Counted from the first letter of the stretch, positions 1 through 6,704 are shown. The stretch: DNA of 7,378 nucleotides from JANQLU01 sp964434955 (GCA_964434955.1 CAYSXI010000228.1:1-7378), one strand, 5' to 3'. Numbers and translations: made by a program. The notes: generated from the sequence alone by a model not told the origin.

Positions 1-633
1 CGGCGCTTCGACTTTGAGCCGCAGGTTTTTTCGAGCGAAGCCGGAGACAAAGATCTTTGGCGACTCGAGTTCCAGGACCGCACAGATGTCTTTGCGAACC
101 AGTTCGGTCGCGGTGGCGGTCAAGGCAATGGTTTGCGGCTGGTTGAGTCGCCGTCGGAGGCGTCCCAGTCGAGCGTAATCCGGGCGAAAATCATGCCCCC
201 ATTGGCTAATGCAATGCGCTTCGTCGACGGCAAGCAGCTGGATGTTGGCCGCCGCCGCCGTTTTCATGAATGCACTGCTGCGAAGCCTTTCCGGAGCGAT
301 GTACACCAGGTCGTATTCACCATCGGCCATGCGTTCCAGGCGATGCCACTGATCGGCTTGTGAAATCGAACTGTTGATCAGCGTCGCCGAGATCCCGCGA
401 TCCTCCAGCGAATCGACTTGATCTTTCATCAAAGCAATCAGTGGCGAAACGACCAGCGTGACGCCTTCTCGAGCAACGGCAGGCAGTTGATAGCAGAGAC
501 TTTTCCCGCCGCCCGTGGGCATGATGCACAACGAGTCGCGTCCGTCCATCACCGAGTCGATGACATCTTTTTGGCCGGGACGAAAAGATTCCAGGCCAAA
601 TCGCTCAAGGTGATTTGTGTACTCGTGGTTCAT
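1..633 (-). CDS. recQ: RecQ-family ATP-dependent DNA helicase, N-terminal part (cut by left edge)
   Basis: RecQ is a 3'-5' superfamily 2 DNA helicase that unwinds recombination and stalled-fork intermediates in the cytoplasm. The 211 visible residues cover helicase domain 1 and its motifs in order: motif 0 FRPGQ (17-21), Walker A MPTGGGKS (38-45), motif Ia SPLIALMKDQV (63-73), Walker B DEAH (137-140), running straight into the RecQ-specific aromatic-rich loop CISQWGHDFRPDY (141-153), then motif III LTATAT (171-176). That loop separates RecQ from other DEAH helicases. The second helicase lobe and the zinc/winged-helix and HRDC regions would lie beyond the edge. The ATG at 633-631 is well fixed, because an in-frame TAA (645-643) lies only nine bases upstream. 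It is divergent from the large gene at 822. Motifs and reading frame are seen directly; the function follows from the family. Confidence 0.96.
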   Translation of the reverse strand, partial: MNHEYTNHLERFGLESFRPGQKDVIDSVMDGRDSLCIMPTGGGKSLCYQLPAVAREGVTLVVSPLIALMKDQVDSLEDRGISATLINSSISQADQWHRLERMADGEYDLVYIAPERLRSSAFMKTAAAANIQLLAVDEAHCISQWGHDFRPDYARLGRLRRRLNQPQTIALTATATELVRKDICAVLELESPKIFVSGFARKNLRLKVEAP

Positions 634-729
634 CGGAAATTTTTAGGTCTTCACGGATGTGGGTTCATCGCCCCATTATTAGATCAGTTTTCCACGATCC
701 TGAGAATTGGAATGCCGCGGAAAAGTCGC

Positions 730-777
730 CGCTCCGATATAAGCCCGCTCCGACATAAGCCCGCTCCGACACAAGCA
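730..777. repeat. three tandem copies of a 16-bp imperfect repeat
   Basis: Three head-to-tail 16-bp units lie at 730-745, 746-761 and 762-777. They follow CGCTCCGAYAYAAGCM, with one to three substitutions between copies. They sit in the 188-bp divergent gap between recQ and the large dehydrogenase/cytochrome gene, ending 44 bases before the latter's start. The exact period of 16 and the position suggest either a multi-site binding region or a local short tandem repeat. The sequence alone does not decide which. Confidence 0.8.
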
Positions 778-795
778 TCGTGCGTTGGATACAAT
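766..795 (+). promoter_or_regulatory. possible sigma70-like promoter of the large gene
   Basis: TACAAT at 790-795 matches the -10 consensus at five of six positions and lies 26 bases before the chosen ATG. An 18-bp spacer upstream is CCGACA (766-771), four of six against the -35 consensus, which lies inside the third 16-bp repeat unit. The match is moderate and rests on consensus alone. Planctomycete promoters are poorly characterised. Confidence 0.3.
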
Positions 796-806
796 ATCGG
801 AGTCAC

Positions 807-813
807 AGAAGGA
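807..813 (+). promoter_or_regulatory. ribosome binding site deciding the start at 822
   Basis: AGAAGGA ends eight bases before the ATG at 822. The frame is also open from an ATG at 780, but that start would put 14 mostly basic and polar residues in front of a clean signal peptide. The Shine-Dalgarno sequence and the signal peptide therefore agree on 822. Confidence 0.75.
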
Positions 814-821
814 TCACGAGA

Positions 822-3800
822 ATGCGAAAACTAATTTACGGACTAAGCGTTTGCCTGCTGGCAATGAACCCTATTGGGGGCGCGGCCCAGGAAATCCCGA
901 TCCAGGTCCCCGACGGATTCGAAGTCACGCACTTCGCGACGGACGATTTGGCTACCAACATTTACGCGATGACCATCAATGGCGACGGAAATGTCGTGGT
1001 CGCCGGTCCGGGGTACATCAAAACGTTGCTCGATACCGATGGAGATGGTCGGGCCGACAAAGTCCAGAATTATTCTTCGAAGCCGGCCCAAGGTGCTCAA
1101 GGCCTCTTTTTCGAGGGCGACTATCTCTATGCAACCGGCGATGGCGGACTGCTTCGTTTTGAAGACAAAAACCGAGATGGTGTCGCCGATGGCGATCCGG
1201 AAAAAATCTTGAACATCAAAACGGGTGGTGAGCACGACGCCCATGCGATGCGGCGCGGACCGGACGGTTGGCTTTATTTGCTCTGCGGCAATGGGGTGCC
1301 CATCAAGAAGGAATACTGGGACGGCAAGGATTCACCGGTCAAGAAGCCGCGGGCCGGGTTCTTGATGCGTTTCAGTCCCGACTTCAAGACGCGTGAGATT
1401 TACTGCCACGGTTTTCGCAATGCCTACGATTTCGATTTTGACATGTTGGGCGACGTCTACGTTTACGACAGCGATGGTGAGCGGGATGTATCGATGCCCT
1501 GGTACCGGCCGACACGCGTCTTTCGAATGTTGCCTGGCGATGACGCCGGTTTCGTGTCACCAAGCTGGAAACGCCCGGATTATTTTTCCAACATGCCAAC
1601 GGTCGCAGCAAAACTTGGCCGCGGTTCGCCGACGGGTGTCGTTTGCTATCGACACCGTCAGTTCCCGGACAAGTATTTCAATTCAATATTCGTCCTTGAT
1701 TGGACCTTCGGCCGCATCGTTTCGGTTCACCAGAACGAAAAGGGTGAATATCGAAACGAGTTGTTCGCCAGTGGCAAGAACACTTTTGGTTTTGCGCCCA
1801 CCGACATCGAAGTTGCTCCGGACGGATCGATTTTTGTCAGTGTTGGCGGCCGCGGAACGCGGGGTGGCGTCTATCGCTTTCAGTACAAAAAGAATGCGGG
1901 GTTGAAACCAAGACCGGGGGCACTGCCGGACCAACCGCTATCGAGCTGGGCGGCAAAGCAGGTATCACGTGTTGATGGCCTGAACGCCGAACAACTGTTT
2001 CAGGTCTATTTGGATCCCGAAAGACATCGGGGAGAACGAGTTCTTGCGATTCAAAAATGGGGCGAATTGATCGGAACCAAGGTCGGAGAATTCGATTTTG
2101 GAAACGTTGCGAACGATAAGGAGGATTTGTGGCTGCAAAGTGCTTTAGTTTCTTCAGTCGGAAAGCATGTTCGCAAACGTGATACAAAAAACTTGCGAGA
2201 TTATTTACGAAAGATGGGGGACAATCCTTCGTTCCTGATTCGCGATGCGGTTTTTCGGCATCAATTAAAATTGGGATTGGATGACGATGACGCTATCGAA
2301 AAATGGCCCATTGAATTTGTTTGGGGAACGGACAAAAGGCAAAAAAGGTTGAACGTATTTTCTGATTTTGAGCTTTTTCATTTGACTCGAAAACCTTCGC
2401 GCCCGGTATTCTCCTCGTACGAAGGTGGCGCAGGTTCTGGTGCCGGTGAAGAAACAAGCTCCGATCGCGAGATGGCTCAATACGTTGTGAAAGAGTTGAT
2501 TTTCGAAGAGAACGTTGATTTCAGCGAAGAAAATATCCGGGACCGCTATGAGTTGGCAAGATTCGGTGCCGCGGTTGAAGGATCTCTCGGTGAAAAAGAA
2601 AAATCCGCCTATTCAAAGCGACTTTTGTCGCTGATCGATCCCGCGAACTCGGATCCTGTCGACGATATTCACTTTTTGATTTGCCATTCTGTGATGGCGC
2701 CGCAAGCAAACAAAGAGGATCGCGAAAAGGTCGCCAAGACCCTGGTCCGGATTGTCCCCAAAATTGTTGAACGCAATTACGCTCGTGATCGAAACTGGCC
2801 AAGACATATGCGGGATGTCGTCGAACGTCTGATCAAGAACGACCCCAAGCTTCGTGACGAATTGATCGCGCAAAAGGACTTTGCGATTCCCGAAAACGAA
2901 TACCTGTTTTTTGTCGCCGGGGGCGACGAGCGAAAAAAATTATCCGAGCGATTGTTCGCGCGGCTGAAGGCCAATCCAAATGCGGAAAGTATCGATGCGC
3001 GGCTGATTTCGTTTATCGGAGAGCCGGTCGTACGCGACCGCGATATCCTTGATTCACTTTGGGCACGCGAAGAACTTCGGCCGGCCCTGATTAACCTAGC
3101 ATCCAGAAAACCCGACTTGAGCATGCTCGACCAGTTTGTTGAAGGGCTCGCCAATCCGGATCCACAGGTCGCGCGACGGTCCGCAACAGCGCTGATCAAA
3201 CTCAAACCAAAAACAGATCCTCGGGTTGTCGCCTGGGCGACAAGAAATCTTGCTCGCCTTGGTTGGGACAAGAAGGATCATCCGATTCGAAACCAAATGG
3301 TCTTTCTGCTGCGACAACAAACGGGCGAAGAGCTCGGTTTTGATACCAGCCCCAAAGGCCAGACCGAGCAGTCGACCGCCGTATCGGCTTGGCGAAATTA
3401 CACAAAGTCAGAATTCCCGGAGGCTTATGCCAAAGCTTTTGCCAACGAAAATGTTGCCGTCTGGACGAATGAAATGTTGGTCAAAGTCAAATGGGAAGCC
3501 GGTGACCTGGAACGTGGCCGGAAACTTTACCGGGCGCTTTCCTGTGCCAAATGCCATGACGGTGCACGGGCGGTAGGGCCATCCCTAAAAGGGATCACTC
3601 GTCGATTCGGAAAAGCCGATTTGTTCAAGACCATCACCCAACCGGACGATCAAGTTTCGTCGCGTTACAAGACGTTGGTCATTGAAACGACAGACGGGGA
3701 AATTCACAAAGGCGTGGTCATCTACGAATCGGTCGATGGATTGACGATGCTCAACGACGAAAGCCAGACGATTCGAATCGAAAATTCAGAAATTGATTTT

Positions 3801-3902
3801 CGGCAGTGGTCGACAACGTCCTTGATGCCGGCCGGATTGTTGGACAAAGCCAAGCCGGAAGACTGGGCCGACCTATACGAGTACTTGAAGACACTCAAGT
3901 GA
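822..3902 (+). CDS. Exported PVC-type membrane-bound dehydrogenase / HEAT / cytochrome c protein
   Basis: This is a 1026-residue protein. A signal peptide (about 1-23: basic start, hydrophobic core, cleavage near GGAAQ) sends it across the inner membrane. Residues about 27-370 form a sugar-dehydrogenase-like beta-propeller of the Pirellula/Verrucomicrobium 'membrane-bound dehydrogenase' type. GGEHDAH (135-141) followed by GPDGWLY, and HGFRNAYDFDF with R199-N200, recall the His and Arg motifs of glucose/sorbosone dehydrogenases. Two acidic DxDxDG-like loops (D71-D79, D115-D123) look calcium-binding. A helical middle contains at least one HEAT-like repeat (about 775-810). The C-terminal domain (about 897-1026) is a Pirellula-type cytochrome c with CAKCH (908-912) and M1002 in LMPAGLL as likely distal ligand. 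An oxidoreductase that passes electrons to its own heme is the likely role. The substrate is unknown, since planctomycetes carry many paralogues. No full transmembrane helix follows the signal peptide. The gene appears monocistronic. Confidence 0.95.
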   Translation: MRKLIYGLSVCLLAMNPIGGAAQEIPIQVPDGFEVTHFATDDLATNIYAMTINGDGNVVVAGPGYIKTLLDTDGDGRADKVQNYSSKPAQGAQGLFFEGDYLYATGDGGLLRFEDKNRDGVADGDPEKILNIKTGGEHDAHAMRRGPDGWLYLLCGNGVPIKKEYWDGKDSPVKKPRAGFLMRFSPDFKTREIYCHGFRNAYDFDFDMLGDVYVYDSDGERDVSMPWYRPTRVFRMLPGDDAGFVSPSWKRPDYFSNMPTVAAKLGRGSPTGVVCYRHRQFPDKYFNSIFVLDWTFGRIVSVHQNEKGEYRNELFASGKNTFGFAPTDIEVAPDGSIFVSVGGRGTRGGVYRFQYKKNAGLKPRPGALPDQPLSSWAAKQVSRVDGLNAEQLFQVYLDPERHRGERVLAIQKWGELIGTKVGEFDFGNVANDKEDLWLQSALVSSVGKHVRKRDTKNLRDYLRKMGDNPSFLIRDAVFRHQLKLGLDDDDAIEKWPIEFVWGTDKRQKRLNVFSDFELFHLTRKPSRPVFSSYEGGAGSGAGEETSSDREMAQYVVKELIFEENVDFSEENIRDRYELARFGAAVEGSLGEKEKSAYSKRLLSLIDPANSDPVDDIHFLICHSVMAPQANKEDREKVAKTLVRIVPKIVERNYARDRNWPRHMRDVVERLIKNDPKLRDELIAQKDFAIPENEYLFFVAGGDERKKLSERLFARLKANPNAESIDARLISFIGEPVVRDRDILDSLWAREELRPALINLASRKPDLSMLDQFVEGLANPDPQVARRSATALIKLKPKTDPRVVAWATRNLARLGWDKKDHPIRNQMVFLLRQQTGEELGFDTSPKGQTEQSTAVSAWRNYTKSEFPEAYAKAFANENVAVWTNEMLVKVKWEAGDLERGRKLYRALSCAKCHDGARAVGPSLKGITRRFGKADLFKTITQPDDQVSSRYKTLVIETTDGEIHKGVVIYESVDGLTMLNDESQTIRIENSEIDFRQWSTTSLMPAGLLDKAKPEDWADLYEYLKTLK

Positions 3903-4184
3903 TTAAATCGTCGACTCGTTTTCCGGAGTCGTCGGTTGGTTGGAATCTTGCATGGGTGTCGGGTTGGAAGAAGGGAGTTTGACCATCAGATACACACCCA
4001 TGGCGGTCAGAGAAACTCCGAGCAAACCGATGAAGACCTTGCTGCCGATAGGGCCCAACGTTTCTTCGATCATCCGCATCGACGAAAGCGAAGCGGGCCG
4101 GTTTCTCCGCAGCCAAAGATTCGTCAACAAAACGATGCCAAGCCCGATTGCAACGATGCCAACGACGACGTCTCTTTCAATCAT
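3903..4184 (-). CDS. Small two-helix membrane protein, unknown function
   Basis: This 93-residue protein is not recognised as a named family. A short acidic N-terminus (MIERD) is followed by a hydrophobic helix (about 6-24), a basic and polar linker (about 25-46, beginning RRNRP), a second helix (about 48-68) and a hydrophilic tail rich in Pro, Ser, Thr and Asn. The basic linker predicts a cytoplasmic loop, with both ends outside. It starts nine bases after the stop of the PSP1-domain gene, so the two are probably co-transcribed, although no good Shine-Dalgarno precedes the ATG. Its stop abuts the stop of the large plus-strand gene with no intervening base. Hydrophobic pattern and close linkage support a real gene. 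Any functional link to PSP1 is inference. Confidence 0.75.
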   Translation of the reverse strand: MIERDVVVGIVAIGLGIVLLTNLWLRRNRPASLSSMRMIEETLGPIGSKVFIGLLGVSLTAMGVYLMVKLPSSNPTPMQDSNQPTTPENESTI

Positions 4185-4193
4185 GGGGATTCT

Positions 4194-4757
4194 CTAGGTG
4201 TTCAATGCATCTTTGATTTTGGATTTGCAACCACCAGAAAGGGCGCAGGTGCTGCAACCATCGCTGGAACAATCTTTCGTTCCGCAATCGGGGCCACAGC
4301 CATTCAGCAGCGTTTCGGTAAACTTTCGGAATCGAACCTTCGATTCGTAGGTTTCCGCAAGTTCGGAAGTCAGTTTTTCCAACTCTGGCTCAACGTCTCC
4401 CAGAAAATAAAAGTAGAGCGATTCGCCATCGAACAGATGTTCGACATCCAGAAGCATGGCCGAAAACTGATGTTGGCGAATCCATTCAGAACATTGGTCG
4501 ATCGCCCGGCTCCGGTTCTTTTGCAATCGACGGATCAACATACGGTCATCATCGGTAACCCGGCGAACCAGGGTTCCGTCAAACTCGGCTGCATCGGCCA
4601 TTTCATCGGAGAGGACTTTTCCAATCTCCAAACCGCGCTCCGTCCGGCAAATCACCTCCTGGCCACGCGAATAAGGCGAGGCATCCGGCGAGCGGAACCG
4701 CCCAATCTGGCCAAGAATGCCGATTTGTACAAAGAAGGACTGGATGTGACACCTCAA
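4194..4757 (-). CDS. PSP1-domain protein with C-terminal cysteine-rich tail
   Basis: This 187-residue protein matches the PSP1 C-terminal region family, which includes Bacillus YaaT/RicT. Visible landmarks are a turn-rich N-terminal strand region, TERGLEIGKVL (39-49), RRVTDDD (65-71), a helix RSRAIDQCSEWI (82-93), and the core LLDVEHLFDGESLYFYFLGD (102-121), followed by a helix and VRFRKF (141-146). The usual RicT extension is replaced by a short tail with six cysteines at 154, 158, 163, 168, 171 and 177, which could bind a metal or Fe-S cluster. RicT works in a complex with Fe-S clusters that supports RNase Y activity; whether this protein does so is unknown. The start is TTG (4757-4755), with GGAAG ten bases upstream. 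No ATG, GTG or further TTG lies between it and the upstream in-frame stop (4805-4803). It probably shares a transcript with the membrane protein that follows and is divergent from bioB. Confidence 0.85.
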   Translation of the reverse strand: MRCHIQSFFVQIGILGQIGRFRSPDASPYSRGQEVICRTERGLEIGKVLSDEMADAAEFDGTLVRRVTDDDRMLIRRLQKNRSRAIDQCSEWIRQHQFSAMLLDVEHLFDGESLYFYFLGDVEPELEKLTSELAETYESKVRFRKFTETLLNGCGPDCGTKDCSSDGCSTCALSGGCKSKIKDALNT

Positions 4758-4839
4758 ATTAAAGCGGCTTCCGATATTGTCGGCGACCCGAAACGGATGA
4801 TACTATCTTAATGACGTTCGCCGGGGATCGATACGTGTC

Positions 4840-4853
4840 ATTCGATTTCGAAT
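4840..4853. promoter_or_regulatory. short palindrome in the PSP1/bioB divergent gap
   Basis: ATTCGA and TCGAAT are perfect inverted arms around a TT spacer, roughly midway in the 142-bp gap between two divergent genes and 46 bases before the bioB start. The position suits an operator. It does not resemble the known BirA operator (TTGTAAACC-type half sites), and an AT-rich 6-bp dyad can arise by chance. Confidence 0.25.
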
Positions 4854-4899
4854 CTCGGCAGCCATTAGGACTCCAAACATTATTAGCCGGTTTTTAGAA

Positions 4900-5922
4900 G
4901 TGTCTACAACTGATATCCCACAAACAGCTGCTACCTCCGACTGGTCGGAACTTTCTCAACGTGTTTTGGATGGCCACCAGCTGACATCCGCTGAAGCGCT
5001 ATCGATTTTGCAAAGCTCTGACGAAGAACTGATGGATTTGATCGCTGCGGGATTCAAGATTCGGCATCGACACTTCGGGAAAACCGTTCAGCTTTATTTT
5101 TTGATGAATGCCAAGAGCGGCCTCTGCCCGGAAGATTGCCACTATTGCTCGCAATCCAAAATTTCCGATGCCGAGATTCCGAAATACAATTTTCTCAAAC
5201 GGGACAAGATCCTTGAAGGCGCCAAGATGGCGGCTGAGCGGGACTCGAAAACTTACTGCATCGTCATTTCGGCAAGGAGCCCGACCGATCGCGAGATTCA
5301 GGCAGTTGAGTCGGTCGTTCCGGAAATCAAAGAAAAATATGGCCTTCATATTTGTGCTTGTCTTGGACTATTGAATTCCGATCAAGCCAAACGGCTCAAG
5401 GACTGTGGAGTTGACCGGGTCAATCACAACCTCAATACCAGCGGCGAGTACTACAAAGAAATCTGTACGACGCATACCTTTGAGGATCGGGTCGATACAC
5501 TCAAGAACGTTCGCAATGCCGGGATGGAACTTTGTTCCGGAGGAATTATTGGCATGGGCGAAAGTCAGAAAGACATTGTCGATATGGCTTTGACGCTTCG
5601 TGATCTTCAAGTCGAATCGATTCCGCTCAATTTCCTGAACCCAATCGATGGGACGCCTTTGCAGGGCAAGGATGAATTGAATCCACGCGATTGCCTGCGG
5701 GCCCTGGTCATGTTCCGGTTTGCCAACCCGGCGACGGAACTTCGAATTGCGGGAGGCCGGGAGATGCATCTCGGTGCGCTTCAACCGCTTGGCCTCTACG
5801 TCGCCAACTCCGTTTTCGTGGGCGATTATCTGACAACCAAAGGACAACCGCCCGAGGAAGACTACAAGATGATTCGCGAAATGGGATTTGAGGTCACACT
5901 CGAGCAATCGACCGAATCCTAG
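4900..5922 (+). CDS. bioB: Biotin synthase (radical SAM)
   Basis: BioB inserts sulfur into dethiobiotin, the last step of biotin synthesis in the cytoplasm. The 340-residue length is normal (E. coli 346). The radical-SAM 4Fe-4S ligands form C76-PED-C80-HY-C83. The auxiliary 2Fe-2S ligands align with E. coli C97, C128, C188 and R260 as C120, C152, C212 and R282. Other family landmarks are CACLGLL (152-158), NHNLNTS (175-181), CSGGIIGMGE (212-221) and the C-terminal NSVFVGDYLTT segment. Similarity is closer to the Bacillus type than to E. coli. The start is GTG (4900-4902) without an obvious Shine-Dalgarno; no ATG, GTG or TTG occurs in frame back to the upstream TGA (4798-4800). No other biotin gene is adjacent, so it stands alone here. 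It converges on the DUF2752 gene with a 56-bp gap. Confidence 0.97.
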   Translation: MSTTDIPQTAATSDWSELSQRVLDGHQLTSAEALSILQSSDEELMDLIAAGFKIRHRHFGKTVQLYFLMNAKSGLCPEDCHYCSQSKISDAEIPKYNFLKRDKILEGAKMAAERDSKTYCIVISARSPTDREIQAVESVVPEIKEKYGLHICACLGLLNSDQAKRLKDCGVDRVNHNLNTSGEYYKEICTTHTFEDRVDTLKNVRNAGMELCSGGIIGMGESQKDIVDMALTLRDLQVESIPLNFLNPIDGTPLQGKDELNPRDCLRALVMFRFANPATELRIAGGREMHLGALQPLGLYVANSVFVGDYLTTKGQPPEEDYKMIREMGFEVTLEQSTES

Positions 5923-5978
5923 ATGTAGACGAATCCATTTTTTGATTGGCGAAGTATTGTCCGCTGAAAAAAGGTCGA

Positions 5979-6488
5979 CTACCAATAAGCGGGGTCGCCA
6001 AAAAGTTTCAGCGCCCATGCGACAAGCAAAATCCCACCCCAGAGTGGAAGATAGAAAGTCCTCACGCGCAGCTTGCTTTGCCGCCGGTAGTTGAGGCCCA
6101 ACTCAAAGAGCGTCGCAAAAAACAGGATCGCGATCGGAATCGTCATCGCGTTGTAACGCAACGACTCAGCCAATTCACCACGAACCAGGCAGCCAACGCT
6201 ACGTGTTCCGCCGGTCGTAGGGCAGGGGAGTCCCGTCACGTAGGTGAAAATTGAGGGAGGAACTTGCGCTTGGCAGGCCCAAAACAGATTCCAGCCAACG
6301 TAGAAAACGAAGCCGATGACCGCAAACACGCAAAGCGCGCGAAAAAAAATAGTCGGCCTTTTGCGGGCCGACCATTTTGAATTCGTGTATCGATTATCGA
6401 TGCTGTTTTCTTCGACCTGTACCAAAATCGATGCTCGCAATCGTTCGGGCAGTAAATTCCGGTTGCCTCTTTCAAGCGTGCAAAACAC
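5979..6488 (-). CDS. DUF2752-type integral membrane protein
   Basis: This protein of up to 169 residues carries the DUF2752 signature: GLPCPTTGGTRS (86-97), then a short Leu/Gly segment and RYNAMTIPI (111-119). Hydrophobic helices lie at about 47-70, 115-132 and 145-163. The family is widespread in Bacteroidota, Planctomycetota and Actinobacteriota and has no established biochemical function. The usual second cysteine of CPxCGxTR is Thr here (T92), so a simple two-Cys site is absent. The start is uncertain: GTG at 6488 gives the full length, but no clear Shine-Dalgarno precedes it. TTG codons at 6440 and 6425 are alternatives, and residues 1-45 are hydrophilic and not family-like. A terminator-shaped hairpin overlaps codons near residue 40. 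The gene lies 65 bp downstream of the 45-residue microprotein on the same strand. Confidence 0.85.
   Translation of the reverse strand: MFCTLERGNRNLLPERLRASILVQVEENSIDNRYTNSKWSARKRPTIFFRALCVFAVIGFVFYVGWNLFWACQAQVPPSIFTYVTGLPCPTTGGTRSVGCLVRGELAESLRYNAMTIPIAILFFATLFELGLNYRRQSKLRVRTFYLPLWGGILLVAWALKLFGDPAYW
6342..6372 (-). terminator. intrinsic-terminator-like hairpin inside the DUF2752 reading frame
   Basis: Read on the minus strand, GTCGGCC (6372-6366) pairs perfectly with GGCCGAC (6358-6352) around a 7-nt loop, followed by TA and eight consecutive T (6349-6342). That is the form of a rho-independent terminator for minus-strand transcripts. It lies about 180 nt after the microprotein stop and just before the first helix of the DUF2752 protein. 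It could attenuate expression of that gene or be a coincidence of its Ala-Arg-Lys and Ile-Phe-Phe codons. Confidence 0.5.
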
Positions 6489-6553
6489 ACCTGAATTGGG
6501 CAGAGGAAGTTTGTCAGTCGGTATTCTTTCCGACCAAACATTGCTTCAAGCAA

Positions 6554-6691
6554 TCACGCTTTAGGATTGCCCTTCATGGAATCCACAATGAAAGGGATCC
6601 AGCAAAGTGGAAGACAAACGACCAAGAGGATGATGAAAACGATGAGACCGTTTTGATTTAATCCCAAAAATACTTCTTCGCCTTGGGGCAT
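6554..6691 (-). CDS. 45-residue membrane microprotein
   Basis: This short frame is open from ATG (6691-6689) to TGA (6556-6554), with a strong Shine-Dalgarno seven bases upstream. The protein has a polar start (MPQGEEVFLGLNQN), one hydrophobic segment (about residues 16-36) and a short basic tail ending KGNPKA. The segment ends CLPLCWIPFIVDSMKG (26-41). Two cysteines, the WIPF turn and the following Asp-Ser-x-Lys resemble the in-plane membrane segment of LITAF-like domains, but the zinc-binding CxxC knuckles of that family are absent, so this is only a resemblance. It lies 65 bp upstream of the DUF2752 gene on the same strand and is likely its transcriptional partner. It is too short for default gene callers. 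The ribosome binding site, hydrophobic pattern and position support a real gene; function unknown. Confidence 0.7.
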   Translation of the reverse strand: MPQGEEVFLGLNQNGLIVFIILLVVCLPLCWIPFIVDSMKGNPKA

Positions 6692-6696
6692 AATAA

Positions 6697-6704
6697 TTTC
6701 CTTT
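6697..6704 (-). promoter_or_regulatory. ribosome binding site of the microprotein
   Basis: AAAGGAAA on the minus strand places AGGA seven bases before the ATG at 6691. It is among the best Shine-Dalgarno matches in the window, where most other starts have weak or none, and it is the main argument that the short frame is translated. Confidence 0.7.

Noticed and set aside
780..821. Upstream ATG extending the large gene by 14 residues
   Set aside because: It would bury the signal peptide behind a basic and polar stretch, and a good Shine-Dalgarno sequence precedes the ATG at 822 instead.
418..834. Plus-strand open frame of 138 codons
   Set aside because: It is antisense to the RecQ motifs and then runs through the non-coding tandem repeat. 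The minus-strand frame carries unmistakable helicase motifs.
3912..3931. Hairpin at the convergent junction as a bidirectional terminator
   Set aside because: The 6-bp stem is real, but neither strand has a T-run after it, so terminator function is not supported from sequence.
3936..4811. Plus-strand open frame of about 290 codons
   Set aside because: It is antisense to both the membrane-protein and PSP1 genes. Its product is Gln/Arg/His-rich without domain motifs, whereas the minus-strand frame shows the PSP1 core.
5923..5978. Terminator between the convergent bioB and DUF2752 stops
   Set aside because: There is a T6 run at about 5938-5943, but only a 4-bp weak dyad nearby and no GC-rich stem before it on either strand.
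6236..6553. Minus-strand 105-codon frame starting right after the microprotein
   Set aside because: It overlaps the DUF2752 gene in another frame, has no consistent membrane or domain pattern, and lacks the CPTTGGTRS signature found in the correct frame.
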